Below, one piece after another: positions 1 through 7,371 of a stretch of DNA of 17,105 nt. The stretch's first letter is position 1. Every line of letters starts with the position of its first letter. The stretch lies in contig JAFAYN010000516.1 in assembly GCA_019240375.1 (NCBI GenBank), positions 1 to 17,105 of the forward strand, written 5' to 3'. The position numbers were made by a program, and so were the translations under genes. Below the pieces are notes generated by a model. That model was not told the origin of the DNA. It was given only the letters and a program-made list of their open reading frames with translations, and did not search any database. This DNA comes from Gemmatimonadota bacterium. GTDB lineage: Bacteria; Gemmatimonadota; Gemmatimonadetes; Longimicrobiales; Longimicrobiaceae.

Positions 1-1292
1 CCCACCGGCTCGGCGAGCTGCCCCGGACCCGGCGCCGCGGCGCCGAACCCGCCCAGGGGGACCAGGGCCACGTCGGGGCTGGACAGCATGCGGGCGGAGC
101 CCTGCGGGGTGGAGAAGGTGCCGGAGATGGAGATCAGGAAGAGCTGCACGCGCTGGTTCCCGGGGTCGCACACCGCCAGGATCTCGCTCCCGTCCACCAC
201 CGGGTTGGGGATCACCGCCATCCCCCGGGGGCTCCGGAACTGACCAGGCGCCGCTCCGGTGGCCCCCATCGTCACGGCCCCGCCGATGTATCCCCGGCTG
301 TACCGCCCCGCGGGGCCTCCGAGCGGACCCATCGCGCCGAAGAGGACCCGCGGCTCCCGGTCGGGCTGGAAGAGGTGGATCCGGTCGGCCCCGGTCTCCG
401 CCACGAACAGGTTGCGGTACTGGTCCACCGCGATCCCGGCCGGGGCGTTCAGGGGTCCGCCGGTGGGGACGATCGTCTCGCACAGCGTCCCGTCCGGGTA
501 GAAGCGGCGCACCACCCCGCCGTCCAGCATGAACACGAAGCCGTGCGGGTCAATCGCCAGCGGGCCCACGCCCTCGAAGCTCCCGCCCCCCAGCGACGCC
601 ACCGGCGCGCTGGGCGGGTCCAGCCAGGCGCGCGGCTCCGCCGGGACCCCGTCCGCCGCCCGGGGCGCGGTCGGCCAGCGGTCGTAGTACGGGTACTCGG
701 GCCGGAGCCCCACCTCCACCACCTTCCCCCGCCGGTCCCGCCCGAACCCCGCCAGGACGTCGTCCGGGTCGAGCCAGTCGATCCAGAGGAACTCGTCGTA
801 GTCGGCCAGGTGGATGCGGGCCGTGTCCTCGGGGATCGCCATCGGGTTGCGCTTCCCCGAAGCGTCGAAGTCGGTGTACGAGACGCGCAGGTTCGCCGGG
901 AGCCCCACGTACAGGAGGAGCGGGGCGGCGCGGTCGGTGTGGGCGACCAGGTTCCCCCCCAGGCGTTTGCGGGCGTAGTGCCGCGTCACCCACTCCCCCG
1001 GGAGGGTGACGTGCGGGTCGGCGGGGTCGGCCGCGGGGAGCTGCCGGGCGGCCTCGGGGACGGTGATGGTGAAGAACGGGTTGAGCGAGTCCGTGGCCGC
1101 GTCGTCGAAGGTGATCGGCACCTCCGCCACCCCGTCGGGCCCGGTGGCCGGGTCGCCGGTGGAAAGGTCGGGGTCCCAGAGCCACCCGCTGTCCTCGCAC
1201 AGGACGGTGGCCTGCGGGACCGGGACCATCTTTCCCTGCGCCGGGTCGAAGGCGACCACCTTGACGTAAACGTTGCGGGTGACCGTGGCCAT
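1..1292 (-). CDS. NHL beta-propeller protein of the tail-like operon (3' end cut by window edge)
   Basis: Open frame of 430 codons that continues past the left edge. Residues 1 to about 85 look like a beta-sandwich of the carboxypeptidase-regulatory type (VPVPQATVLCEDSG, then GPDGVAEVPI). Residues about 100-235 are of unknown fold. From about 240 on there are NHL-type propeller blades, for example APAGIAVDQYRNLFVAETGA near 283-302 and SPRGMAV followed by DPGNQRVQLF near 354-385. No signal peptide is seen. The ATG overlaps the stop of the upstream repeat-protein gene by one base (TGATG), and a GGGGGTG stretch lies about 10 bases upstream, so coupled translation is likely. NHL propellers usually mediate binding. 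In a contractile-tail operon this could be a tip or fibre-like recognition protein or a cargo, but that role is inferred from position only. The propeller call is good; the role is uncertain. Confidence 0.8.
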   Translation of the reverse strand, partial: MATVTRNVYVKVVAFDPAQGKMVPVPQATVLCEDSGWLWDPDLSTGDPATGPDGVAEVPITFDDAATDSLNPFFTITVPEAARQLPAADPADPHVTLPGEWVTRHYARKRLGGNLVAHTDRAAPLLLYVGLPANLRVSYTDFDASGKRNPMAIPEDTARIHLADYDEFLWIDWLDPDDVLAGFGRDRRGKVVEVGLRPEYPYYDRWPTAPRAADGVPAEPRAWLDPPSAPVASLGGGSFEGVGPLAIDPHGFVFMLDGGVVRRFYPDGTLCETIVPTGGPLNAPAGIAVDQYRNLFVAETGADRIHLFQPDREPRVLFGAMGPLGGPAGRYSRGYIGGAVTMGATGAAPGQFRSPRGMAVIPNPVVDGSEILAVCDPGNQRVQLFLISISGTFSTPQGSARMLSSPDVALVPLGGFGAAAPGPGQLAEPV

Positions 1293-4200
1293 CAGAACGA
1301 CACCCCCGCGCTGACGCTCAGGCTCGCCCCGCCCGCCCCGGCCAGCTTGCTCTGCCCGGCCGCGAGCATTGCGTCGAACGCGCTCTCGGTCCGCTTCAGC
1401 CCCGCCACGAACTCCGCTTCCAGCTCGTCCAGCTTGTCCACCACCGGGGCGAGCACCACGGTGAAGTCCACCCCGTCCAGCGCCGTCTGCACCGACTCCC
1501 ACGCCGCGTCCAGCGGCGGCCCCAGGGTGGTGCGCGGGTCCAGGCGCTCCACCAGCCCCTTGACCCGGTCCAGCGGCTCCCCGAGCGCGGCCAGCATCAC
1601 CGAGGGGCGGGTGCTCGCCACCACCAGCTCCACCTCGTGGTGGATGGCGTCCAGCTCCACGAACAGGTTGGCCGGGTCCAAGCCGCCGACGACCGCCTTC
1701 ACGTCCCCCACCGCCGCGTCGATGTCCGCCGCCACGAAGTCGATGCGGATCCCCTGCGCGATCCCCTTGACCCGCTCGATCAGCTCCTTGAGCCGGTTCA
1801 GGCTTTCGGTCACGTCGAGCTGGTCCACCAGCGCGAGCACCTCGTCGTACACGGCGTCCAGCTCCGCGGCGATGTCCTGCGGGCGGATGGGGATCAGCCG
1901 GTTCTTGAGGGCGTCGAAGCGCTGGTCCAGCTCCTGGAGAAAGCGGGTGGGGTCGGCCAGGCGCATCACGCGCTTGAAGTTTTCCTCGTCCAGCAGGGCA
2001 CGGGCGTACGGGGGGAGCATCCCCAGCAGCCGGTCGCGCAGCTCGCCGTACACCTCCACCAGCCCCGACAGGTCGAGCCGGCCGCGGATGGCCCGCAGCG
2101 CCGCCACCAGGTCGTTGTGCGCCCGGACGATCTCCCCGAGCTGCTCCTCCGGGTCCAGGTACCCGGCCAGGACCAGGCGGTGCTCCTCCCCACCGGCCTG
2201 CACCGAGGCGCGCAGGTCGAAGTGCGCCCCCTTCAGCGCGTTGAAGCGCGTGGGGACCTGCAGCGCCTCCAGCCCGGCCAGCACCGAGTCGATGAACTCG
2301 CGGAGACGGGCGACCAGCTCCTCCGGCTGGAGGAAGTCGAGCACCTGGAGGGGGATGGCGAACGCCTGGTGGATCGCGTCGATGGTCTGCTGCTGCACCC
2401 CTTCCAGGAACTGGAGAAGGGGGGCGGCCAGCTCCACCACCGGCTGGAAGACCACCGACGGCTTGAAGCGGTCCAGCTCCCCTTCCAGCCGGGCGAACTC
2501 GTCCACCAGCGGCTGGAGGAACTCCGAGGGGCGGATGTCGCGCAGGTCGTGCTGGACCTTTTCCACCGCCGCTACCAGGTCGTCCACCCACGAGGTGACG
2601 TCGAACGCCGCGATCTGCGCCTTGAGCTGGTTCAGCGGATCGTTCACCGGGGCGATGAGCTGCGCGCCGTGGATCCCGTCGAACACCGTCACGAAACCGT
2701 GGAAGGCGTCGGAGACCGGCTGGAGGAGGACGGAAGGCTTGAGGTCCTCCAGCGGCTCCTGGAGGTACTGCGCGTGCAGCTCGTCCAGCGGCGCCGTCAG
2801 CGACGCCAGCGTCACCCCCGCCACGGCGTCCTTGACGACGTCGAAGGCGGCGAAGAGCGCTTCAAGCAGCGCGCTCGGACTGAGCTGGTCGAGCATGGAC
2901 ACCGCCTGCTCGTAGCGCGCCTGGAGCTGCTCGATCGCCTGCGCAGGCACCGCCCGGATCTGGGCGAACTGCTCGTTCAGCGGGTCGCTGATGGCGGCGG
3001 TGAAGTCGATCTGGATGACGACGCCCAGCGCCGCCGAGAGCGCCCCCTTGAGGAGGTCGTTGAGCTTGCTGGTGTCGATGGAGCGGATCTTTTCCGTGTT
3101 GGCCTGGATCTCCCCCACCACCGGGTCCACCACCACGGTGAAGTCGATGGGGAGGAGGGCGTCCAGCACCTCCTGCACCTTCTGGCGGAGCTGCTCCATC
3201 AGCCCGGGGATGTCCAGCCCGTCCAGGTACGTCTTGAAGGCCGCGATCCCGTCCACGGCGGCGGCCACGGCGTCGTCCACCGCGTCCTCCACCGGGTCGA
3301 GCAGCTCGTCCAGCCGCCCCAGGAAGGCGTCCAGGTTGGTGCGGAACCCGGTCAGCGCGCCGGCCACGCTGGGGGCGGCGGGATCGGCCGGGTCCCCGCC
3401 GATGGCGGTGCGGGCGGTGGTGAGGACGCGCTTCAGGTCCTCCTCCACGTGGTAGTGGAAGCTCCCGTCGGCCGCGAAGGTCCCCACCTCGCCCGCCAGC
3501 GCCCGCAGCCGCTCGCGCAGCTCGTCGAAGAAGGCCCGGATCTGCGCCATCAGGTCGGCGACACCCTGCTCCAGCCCGCCGATCACCCCCTCCACCGACT
3601 GGAACCCCTCGTTCAGCCGGTCGCCCACCGAGCCGACGTCCACCTCGCGGATGGTGTCGCGCGTGCGCTCGAAGAAGCCGAGCACCTCGGTCCGCACCAC
3701 CCCCAGGTCCACCTGCCCGATCGCCTCGTCGATCCGGTCGAAGAGCGCCTTGAACGGGTCGTCGATCTTCTGGACCTCGTGCACCTGCACCCCCAGCGCC
3801 CGGTCGATCCGCTCGCGCAGGAACGCTTCCAGCGCCCCCGGCTGCAGGAACTTCGCGTCGGCGACGCGGCGGGTGGCCGACAGCACCGGGCGGAGATCGG
3901 CGCGGAGCGCGGCGAAGGTGTCGGCGGCGGCCACCACCTGCGCGCGGAAGGTGGGGAAGTCCGCGTGCACCGCGGCGGCCACCTGTGCCTGGGCCGAGGC
4001 GACCGCGGCGAAGCCGGGCGCGATCCCCGCGGTGTGGTCGGCGGGGAGCGGCGGCGCCAGGAACCCGGTGAGGAAGTCCACGAAGCGGGCCACCACCCCG
4101 AAGCCGAACACCTCCAGGGTGCTCGCCAGCGAGCGCCGGAACACCTCCACCACGATGGCGGCGGGGTCGTCGGAGTGCTGCGCCTGGTCGATCAGCGGCA

Positions 4201-4735
4201 TCAGCAGCGCGTGCAGCTCCTGGACGGACTGGATCCAGGCGCGGATGCGCTCCGCCTCCGGCCCCTCCAGCGTTCCCAGGATGCGGAGGACCTGGTCCAG
4301 GAGGGCGCTGGCGATGGCGCTGCGGTCGGTGGGGATCCCCTCCGAGATCCCGCGGATGGCGTCGAGCGCCTGCTGGATCTGCTGGCCGAAGTCGCCCGAG
4401 AAGGCGGCGCCCGCCTGGGTGATCCGCGTCCCGTACGCCGTCAGCGCCTGCGTGGGGAGCCCCTGCGCCTCGGTGCGCAGCCCGGCGAAGGTCTGCGTGA
4501 TCCCGCCCAGCGCCGCGCCCGCGTCGAAGCGGAGCGTCCCCTGGAACTGGAGGGAGAAGTCGGCGGAGAAGGAGGCGGTCCGGTCGCCGGGCGAGCTGGC
4601 CGAGAGCGACGCCGCGCCCGAAAAGCCGGCTCCCCCGCTGCCGTCGCCTGCAGCGGGCGTGCCCAGGAGGCCGCCGACGGCGGCGAACGCGCCCTGGAGG
4701 TTCTGGATCTCCGCGGTCAACGAGCCTTCGGGCAT
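1292..4735 (-). CDS. 1147-aa helical 23-residue-repeat protein; possible tape-measure or tail-rod protein
   Basis: I do not recognise a named family. The protein is almost entirely alpha-helical in character, rich in Leu, Ala, Asp and Val, with no clear signal peptide and at most one weak hydrophobic segment (about residues 207-228). Its main feature is a 23-residue repeat in register over long stretches: residues 319-387, 507-598, 618-779 and 927-1111, about 22 copies. Each copy starts with a hydrophobic residue, then Asp/Lys/Arg and often Pro-Ser/Thr, followed by an amphipathic helix (for example LKPSVLLQPV, IRPSEFLQPL, TRPSVMLAAL, LDPANLFVEL). The ends carry short Gly/Ser/Ala beta-like stretches (about 37-60 and 1133-1147). 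Length and helicity fit a tail tape measure (Afp14-like role), but the gene lies after the hub gene rather than directly after the chaperone. It starts 52 bases after the hub gene; the ribosome site is weak (ACGAGA). Alternatives are a fibre, a scaffold or an apolipoprotein-like membrane-active protein. Confidence 0.85.
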   Translation of the reverse strand: MPEGSLTAEIQNLQGAFAAVGGLLGTPAAGDGSGGAGFSGAASLSASSPGDRTASFSADFSLQFQGTLRFDAGAALGGITQTFAGLRTEAQGLPTQALTAYGTRITQAGAAFSGDFGQQIQQALDAIRGISEGIPTDRSAIASALLDQVLRILGTLEGPEAERIRAWIQSVQELHALLMPLIDQAQHSDDPAAIVVEVFRRSLASTLEVFGFGVVARFVDFLTGFLAPPLPADHTAGIAPGFAAVASAQAQVAAAVHADFPTFRAQVVAAADTFAALRADLRPVLSATRRVADAKFLQPGALEAFLRERIDRALGVQVHEVQKIDDPFKALFDRIDEAIGQVDLGVVRTEVLGFFERTRDTIREVDVGSVGDRLNEGFQSVEGVIGGLEQGVADLMAQIRAFFDELRERLRALAGEVGTFAADGSFHYHVEEDLKRVLTTARTAIGGDPADPAAPSVAGALTGFRTNLDAFLGRLDELLDPVEDAVDDAVAAAVDGIAAFKTYLDGLDIPGLMEQLRQKVQEVLDALLPIDFTVVVDPVVGEIQANTEKIRSIDTSKLNDLLKGALSAALGVVIQIDFTAAISDPLNEQFAQIRAVPAQAIEQLQARYEQAVSMLDQLSPSALLEALFAAFDVVKDAVAGVTLASLTAPLDELHAQYLQEPLEDLKPSVLLQPVSDAFHGFVTVFDGIHGAQLIAPVNDPLNQLKAQIAAFDVTSWVDDLVAAVEKVQHDLRDIRPSEFLQPLVDEFARLEGELDRFKPSVVFQPVVELAAPLLQFLEGVQQQTIDAIHQAFAIPLQVLDFLQPEELVARLREFIDSVLAGLEALQVPTRFNALKGAHFDLRASVQAGGEEHRLVLAGYLDPEEQLGEIVRAHNDLVAALRAIRGRLDLSGLVEVYGELRDRLLGMLPPYARALLDEENFKRVMRLADPTRFLQELDQRFDALKNRLIPIRPQDIAAELDAVYDEVLALVDQLDVTESLNRLKELIERVKGIAQGIRIDFVAADIDAAVGDVKAVVGGLDPANLFVELDAIHHEVELVVASTRPSVMLAALGEPLDRVKGLVERLDPRTTLGPPLDAAWESVQTALDGVDFTVVLAPVVDKLDELEAEFVAGLKRTESAFDAMLAAGQSKLAGAGGASLSVSAGVSF
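1403..1957 (-). repeat. Eight tandem 23-residue protein repeats (C-terminal block)
   Basis: Within the 1147-aa protein, repeats begin at residues 927, 950, 973, 996, 1019, 1042, 1065 and 1089. The spacing is exactly 23 except for one 24. Aligned by hand, position 2 is Asp or Arg in every copy, position 3 is often Pro, position 7 is mostly hydrophobic, position 10 is mostly Leu, position 11 is often Asp, and the helix ends with Val/Leu followed by Gly, Asp or Arg. The copies are too diverged to be a recent DNA duplication. Confidence 0.8.
2399..3217 (-). repeat. Eleven 23-residue protein repeats (central block)
   Basis: Repeats begin at residues 507, 530, 553 and 576. After a shorter 19-residue unit at 599 they resume at 618, 641, 665, 688, 711, 734 and 757. 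The best-matching copies share the start [LIF]-[KR]-P-S followed by an LQP-type turn near position 7-9 (665, 734, 757). The 530 and 576 copies begin IDFT, like the last repeat of the C-terminal block (VDFT). The register breaks only at 599-617 and by one residue at 641. Confidence 0.75.
3575..3781 (-). repeat. Three 23-residue protein repeats (N-terminal block)
   Basis: Repeats begin at residues 319, 342 and 365 of the 1147-aa protein. Two of them start VDLG and VDVG, followed by an amphipathic helix. They have the same period as the larger blocks but match the consensus less well. Confidence 0.55.
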
Positions 4736-4787
4736 GGTTTCTCGTCGCGTGGATGCTGCGGTGAGAGGCGGCCGCCAGGAGAGCGGG

Positions 4788-5387
4788 TCAGGCTTCCGAT
4801 CCGAAGATGTCGCGCAGCGGACCCAGCGCCCCGTCCAGCCCCGAGGTGGCGGCGGCGACCCCGTCCAGCGCGCCGGAGAGCGGCGGGGTGGGGTCGCTCA
4901 GGTCGGGGACGCTCCCCAGCGAGTCGATCAGGTCCAGCGCCCCGGTCACCGAGTCGAGGAAGCTCCCCGCCTCGTCCAGCAGCCCGGTGTCCAGCCCGCC
5001 GAGCGGGTTGGGGGAGGGCGGAGGGGGAGGGCTCTCGCGCAGGACGACCAGGTACTCCAGCTCGTCCGGGCGAACGGCGCTCTCCTCGAAGTGCAGGGTG
5101 TCGATGACCACGTACTGCACCTCGGTTGCGGTGACGATGTCGGCCACGAAGGTCACCGGCTCCCCCGCGCGGAACTTGCCGCGCAGGTCCTCCAGGAACT
5201 GGCTGCGCGCCTCGTCCCCGTACAGGCTCCCGGTGATCGCCACCCGGGTGGGCGTGGTGTTCAGGTCCTGGAAGAGCGACCCCACCTTCCCGGGCACGGG
5301 GAGCTCCACGAACGAGCGCCGCTCCAGCGTGCGGATGGCGGAGATCCGCGGGACCTCCCAGTCCCCCAGCATCGGCTTGACCTTCAT
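4788..5387 (-). CDS. Tail hub/cap protein, similar to the N-terminal domain of Mu gp43 (DNA circularisation family)
   Basis: 199 residues. Residues 1-115 resemble the small beta-rich domain found after the tape measure in Mu-like and contractile-tail loci: ISAIRTLERRSFVELPVPGK, then a strand pair around TRVAITGSLYGDEA, a helix with SQFLEDLRGKFRAGEPVTFV, and a final strand ELEYLVVLRE. A five-proline run at about 117-121 separates this from an acidic, low-complexity tail (Asp/Leu/Ser/Gly). No LysM domain is evident. In this family the protein sits between tape measure and spike hub at the tail tip. The ATG overlaps the upstream stop (ATGA at 5384-5387), so translation is coupled. The family match is by eye from motif pattern and position; the fold assignment is moderate. 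Confidence 0.7.
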   Translation of the reverse strand: MKVKPMLGDWEVPRISAIRTLERRSFVELPVPGKVGSLFQDLNTTPTRVAITGSLYGDEARSQFLEDLRGKFRAGEPVTFVADIVTATEVQYVVIDTLHFEESAVRPDELEYLVVLRESPPPPPSPNPLGGLDTGLLDEAGSFLDSVTGALDLIDSLGSVPDLSDPTPPLSGALDGVAAATSGLDGALGPLRDIFGSEA

Positions 5388-6895
5388 GACAGGTCCACTC
5401 CGTGCCGCCGCGCCTGCTCCACCAGCGCGTCGTTGACCAGCGAGGCCAGCGCATCGGCGTCCAGCTCCGCGGCCGGCGCTGCTTCCACCGCGCCTCCGGG
5501 CCACCCGCCGATCGGCGGCGGCGCGGCGGGGACTCCCGGCGCGGGCGCCGCCGGGGCGGCATGTCCGGGGGCCAGGGGCGGAAGCACGTCCGGCACGCCG
5601 TGCCCTCCGGCCGGGAGAGGGAAGAGCGGGAGGGCGGGGATACGTTCCCGCTCGGTGGGGCGGAGGCCGCTGGTGGTGTGCCCCTGGCCAGCCCAGTCGG
5701 CGGGCCCGGGGACCTGGCCGGAGCGCCCCACCGCATGGGGAGCCGGCGGGAGCGGCGCGCCCGGAGAGCCGCTTCGCCCGGAGAGGTCGGCCGCTTCCGG
5801 CGTCTCGGCGCGGGAGCCCTCGGCGGGGGCGGGCGGATCGTGGCGGGCCAGCGCTTCCCCCGCGAGCGCGTCCAGGAGCCGGAGCCCCGGCGCGCCCGGG
5901 GACCGGGCCTCTGCCGGCTCCCGGGGTCCCGCCCGCCCGGCCGTGCCGCTCCCGGGAGCCGGGTCCGGCGTGCCCTCGTCCCGGCGCGGGGTGGTCCCCG
6001 CGGGTCCCCGGGCGGCCGCCACGGGGCGCTCCCCGCGCGGCGCGGCGGCGTGCTCGTCCTCCGGCGGGTGGGGAGGGGCTCCCGCCGCGAGGGCCCCGTC
6101 CGCCAGACGCTCCAGCAGGGGCGCCGCCCCCGCTTCCGTGGTGCCCGCGGTGTCGCCGTGGCGTCCCGCGGAGCGTGGCGCGGCTTCCGCGGCCGGTCCG
6201 CGCGCGTCCGCCACGCCCGGCGCCGGGTGTTCGTCCCGGCGCATCACCGGGTCGGGGTCGGGGCCGGAGCCGGCGGTGGGGCCGGTGCCCGCTCGCGTCC
6301 CCGACCGGCGCAGCGGGAAGACCACCGGGTCCGCGTCCGTCCGTGGCGTCGCCGGCTCCGGCGCGCCCGGGCTTGCGTTCCTGTTCGGCGCCGGAGGCGT
6401 CGGAGCCCCCCGGGGGCGGCGCAGCGGGAACACCACCCCTTCCGCGGCGCTCCGCTCGGGGGCGGGCGTGGCGGGAGCTTCGGCCGCGCGATCCCCGCTC
6501 CTCCCCTCCGGCGCCGGGGGAGCGCTCCGTGCGTCGGCTTCCGGCGCGCGGGGGCGGGGCGGTGGGGCGTCCCACGCGGGGAGCGGCGTACCCGGCCGCT
6601 CCGGTGCGGCGCGCCCCCCCCGGGGGAGCGGACCCGGCGCGGGCCACCCCCGCGCCGCCGAGCCGCCTCCAGCGTGGGCGCCGTCCTCCCGCCCCGCGAC
6701 CGTGGGCGTTTCCGGGAGCACCCCGAAGGGCGACGCGTCCACCACGGGAAGGTCGGGGAGGAGGCGCCGGAGCGCGTCCCCGGCGGCGAGCACCCGCGAC
6801 ACCCCGCCCGGCAGGGCGCCGAGCGCCCGCGCCGCGCCGCGGAAGGCGCGTACGCCCTCGCGCAGCTCCGCCCGTGGCTCCCGCGGGGGCGTCAT
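5384..6895 (-). CDS. 503-aa proline/alanine-rich disordered protein in the tape-measure position of the tail operon
   Basis: Not recognised as a family. Residues 1 to about 60 can form helix (REPRAELREGVRAFRGAARA). Residues about 60-480 are Pro, Ala, Gly and Arg rich and should be disordered. The motif VVFPLRR occurs twice (154-160 and 191-197). A short helical motif occurs three times: PLLERLADGALA (259-270), LRLLDALAGEALARH (338-352), and the C-terminal ALASLVNDALVEQARRHG (482-499), after which the protein ends VDLS. Conservation of a helical end behind long disorder suggests that the termini dock onto partners. The start was chosen because its ATG overlaps the chaperone stop (ATGA), and the stop overlaps the next start in the same way. 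The reading frame is believable despite the composition because both ends couple to real genes. The gene occupies the slot where phages encode the tape measure. It could also be a cargo carrier or linker. Confidence 0.75.
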   Translation of the reverse strand: MTPPREPRAELREGVRAFRGAARALGALPGGVSRVLAAGDALRRLLPDLPVVDASPFGVLPETPTVAGREDGAHAGGGSAARGWPAPGPLPRGGRAAPERPGTPLPAWDAPPPRPRAPEADARSAPPAPEGRSGDRAAEAPATPAPERSAAEGVVFPLRRPRGAPTPPAPNRNASPGAPEPATPRTDADPVVFPLRRSGTRAGTGPTAGSGPDPDPVMRRDEHPAPGVADARGPAAEAAPRSAGRHGDTAGTTEAGAAPLLERLADGALAAGAPPHPPEDEHAAAPRGERPVAAARGPAGTTPRRDEGTPDPAPGSGTAGRAGPREPAEARSPGAPGLRLLDALAGEALARHDPPAPAEGSRAETPEAADLSGRSGSPGAPLPPAPHAVGRSGQVPGPADWAGQGHTTSGLRPTERERIPALPLFPLPAGGHGVPDVLPPLAPGHAAPAAPAPGVPAAPPPIGGWPGGAVEAAPAAELDADALASLVNDALVEQARRHGVDLS

Positions 6896-7371
6896 GCGGG
6901 CTGCTTCTCCCCGAGCATCTGCAGGTGCAGGAGGACCTGCCCCAGCGTCAGCTCGCTCACCTCCTGCGGCGTCCACCCGAACTCCCGCGCCAGCACGAAC
7001 GCCGCCTTCGCCAGCGGGGCCTGCGCCGCCTCCGCCACCTGCTCGGAGGTGGCCGCCATCCCGCTGATCCGGTTCACCTCGTCGAGGAGGAACTGCAGGA
7101 GACCCACGTGCATCCCCGCCACCTCGGCCACACTCATCTCCGGCTCCACCAGCGCGCGCTGCACCATGAAGGTGGCGACCAGCGAGTCGTTGTCGCGCGC
7201 GCCGCGCGAGATGAGCTGGAGGTCGCGCACCGTCAGCGGCCGGAGCCGGACGGTGCGCCCCTCCCCCTCCGCCACGTCGGTGGCGGAGGGGCGGAGCACC
7301 CCCGCGGGGACCTCCACCTCGAAGGTGAGGGCGCTCCCCGCGAGGAGGTCCTCGGCGGAAAGGGTGGTCAT
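6892..7371 (-). CDS. Tail assembly chaperone (gpG/XkdN-like, with gpT-like C-terminus in one frame)
   Basis: 159 residues, lying directly after the tube gene as expected for a tail assembly chaperone, which holds the tape measure and recruits tube subunits. Residues about 15-105 form the chaperone-like part (VRLRPLTVRDLQLISRGARD, then LLQFLLDEVNRISGM). Residues about 120-152 (VLAREFGWTPQEVSELTLGQ) resemble the short C-terminal gpT-like element with a Trp and an E-x3-L-T turn, which many siphophages and myophages make only by ribosomal frameshifting. Here both parts are in a single frame, so no slip is required. The start ATG overlaps the tube stop (ATGA), and the stop overlaps the next start. 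The longer open frame upstream runs into the tube gene and is not used. An intragenic hairpin lies near the 5' end of the coding region. Confidence 0.75.
   Translation of the reverse strand: MTTLSAEDLLAGSALTFEVEVPAGVLRPSATDVAEGEGRTVRLRPLTVRDLQLISRGARDNDSLVATFMVQRALVEPEMSVAEVAGMHVGLLQFLLDEVNRISGMAATSEQVAEAAQAPLAKAAFVLAREFGWTPQEVSELTLGQVLLHLQMLGEKQPA
7264..7291 (-). other. Perfect 12-bp hairpin inside the chaperone coding region
   Basis: Arms 7264-7275 and 7280-7291 are perfect complements (CCCCTCCGCCAC / GTGGCGGAGGGG) with a 4-base loop. It lies 80-108 bases into the chaperone gene, just after the highly expressed tube gene. It could reduce downstream expression by slowing ribosomes or polymerase, or guide processing of the message. 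It could also be chance in GC-rich DNA. Confidence 0.5.

Noticed and set aside
375..2915. Plus-strand open frame of 846 codons
   Set aside because: It spans the boundary of the propeller and repeat-protein genes in antisense and has no recognisable domain.
1637..5107. Very long plus-strand open frame (1156 codons) opposite the repeat-protein gene
   Set aside because: It is antisense to a gene with clear periodic protein structure. The translation is His/Arg/Gln/Val-rich with no motifs, typical of a shadow frame in very GC-rich DNA.
3651..7067. Plus-strand open frame of 1138 codons
   Set aside because: It crosses three coupled minus-strand genes, and the translation is Ser/Arg/Pro/Ala low complexity. 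It is a shadow.
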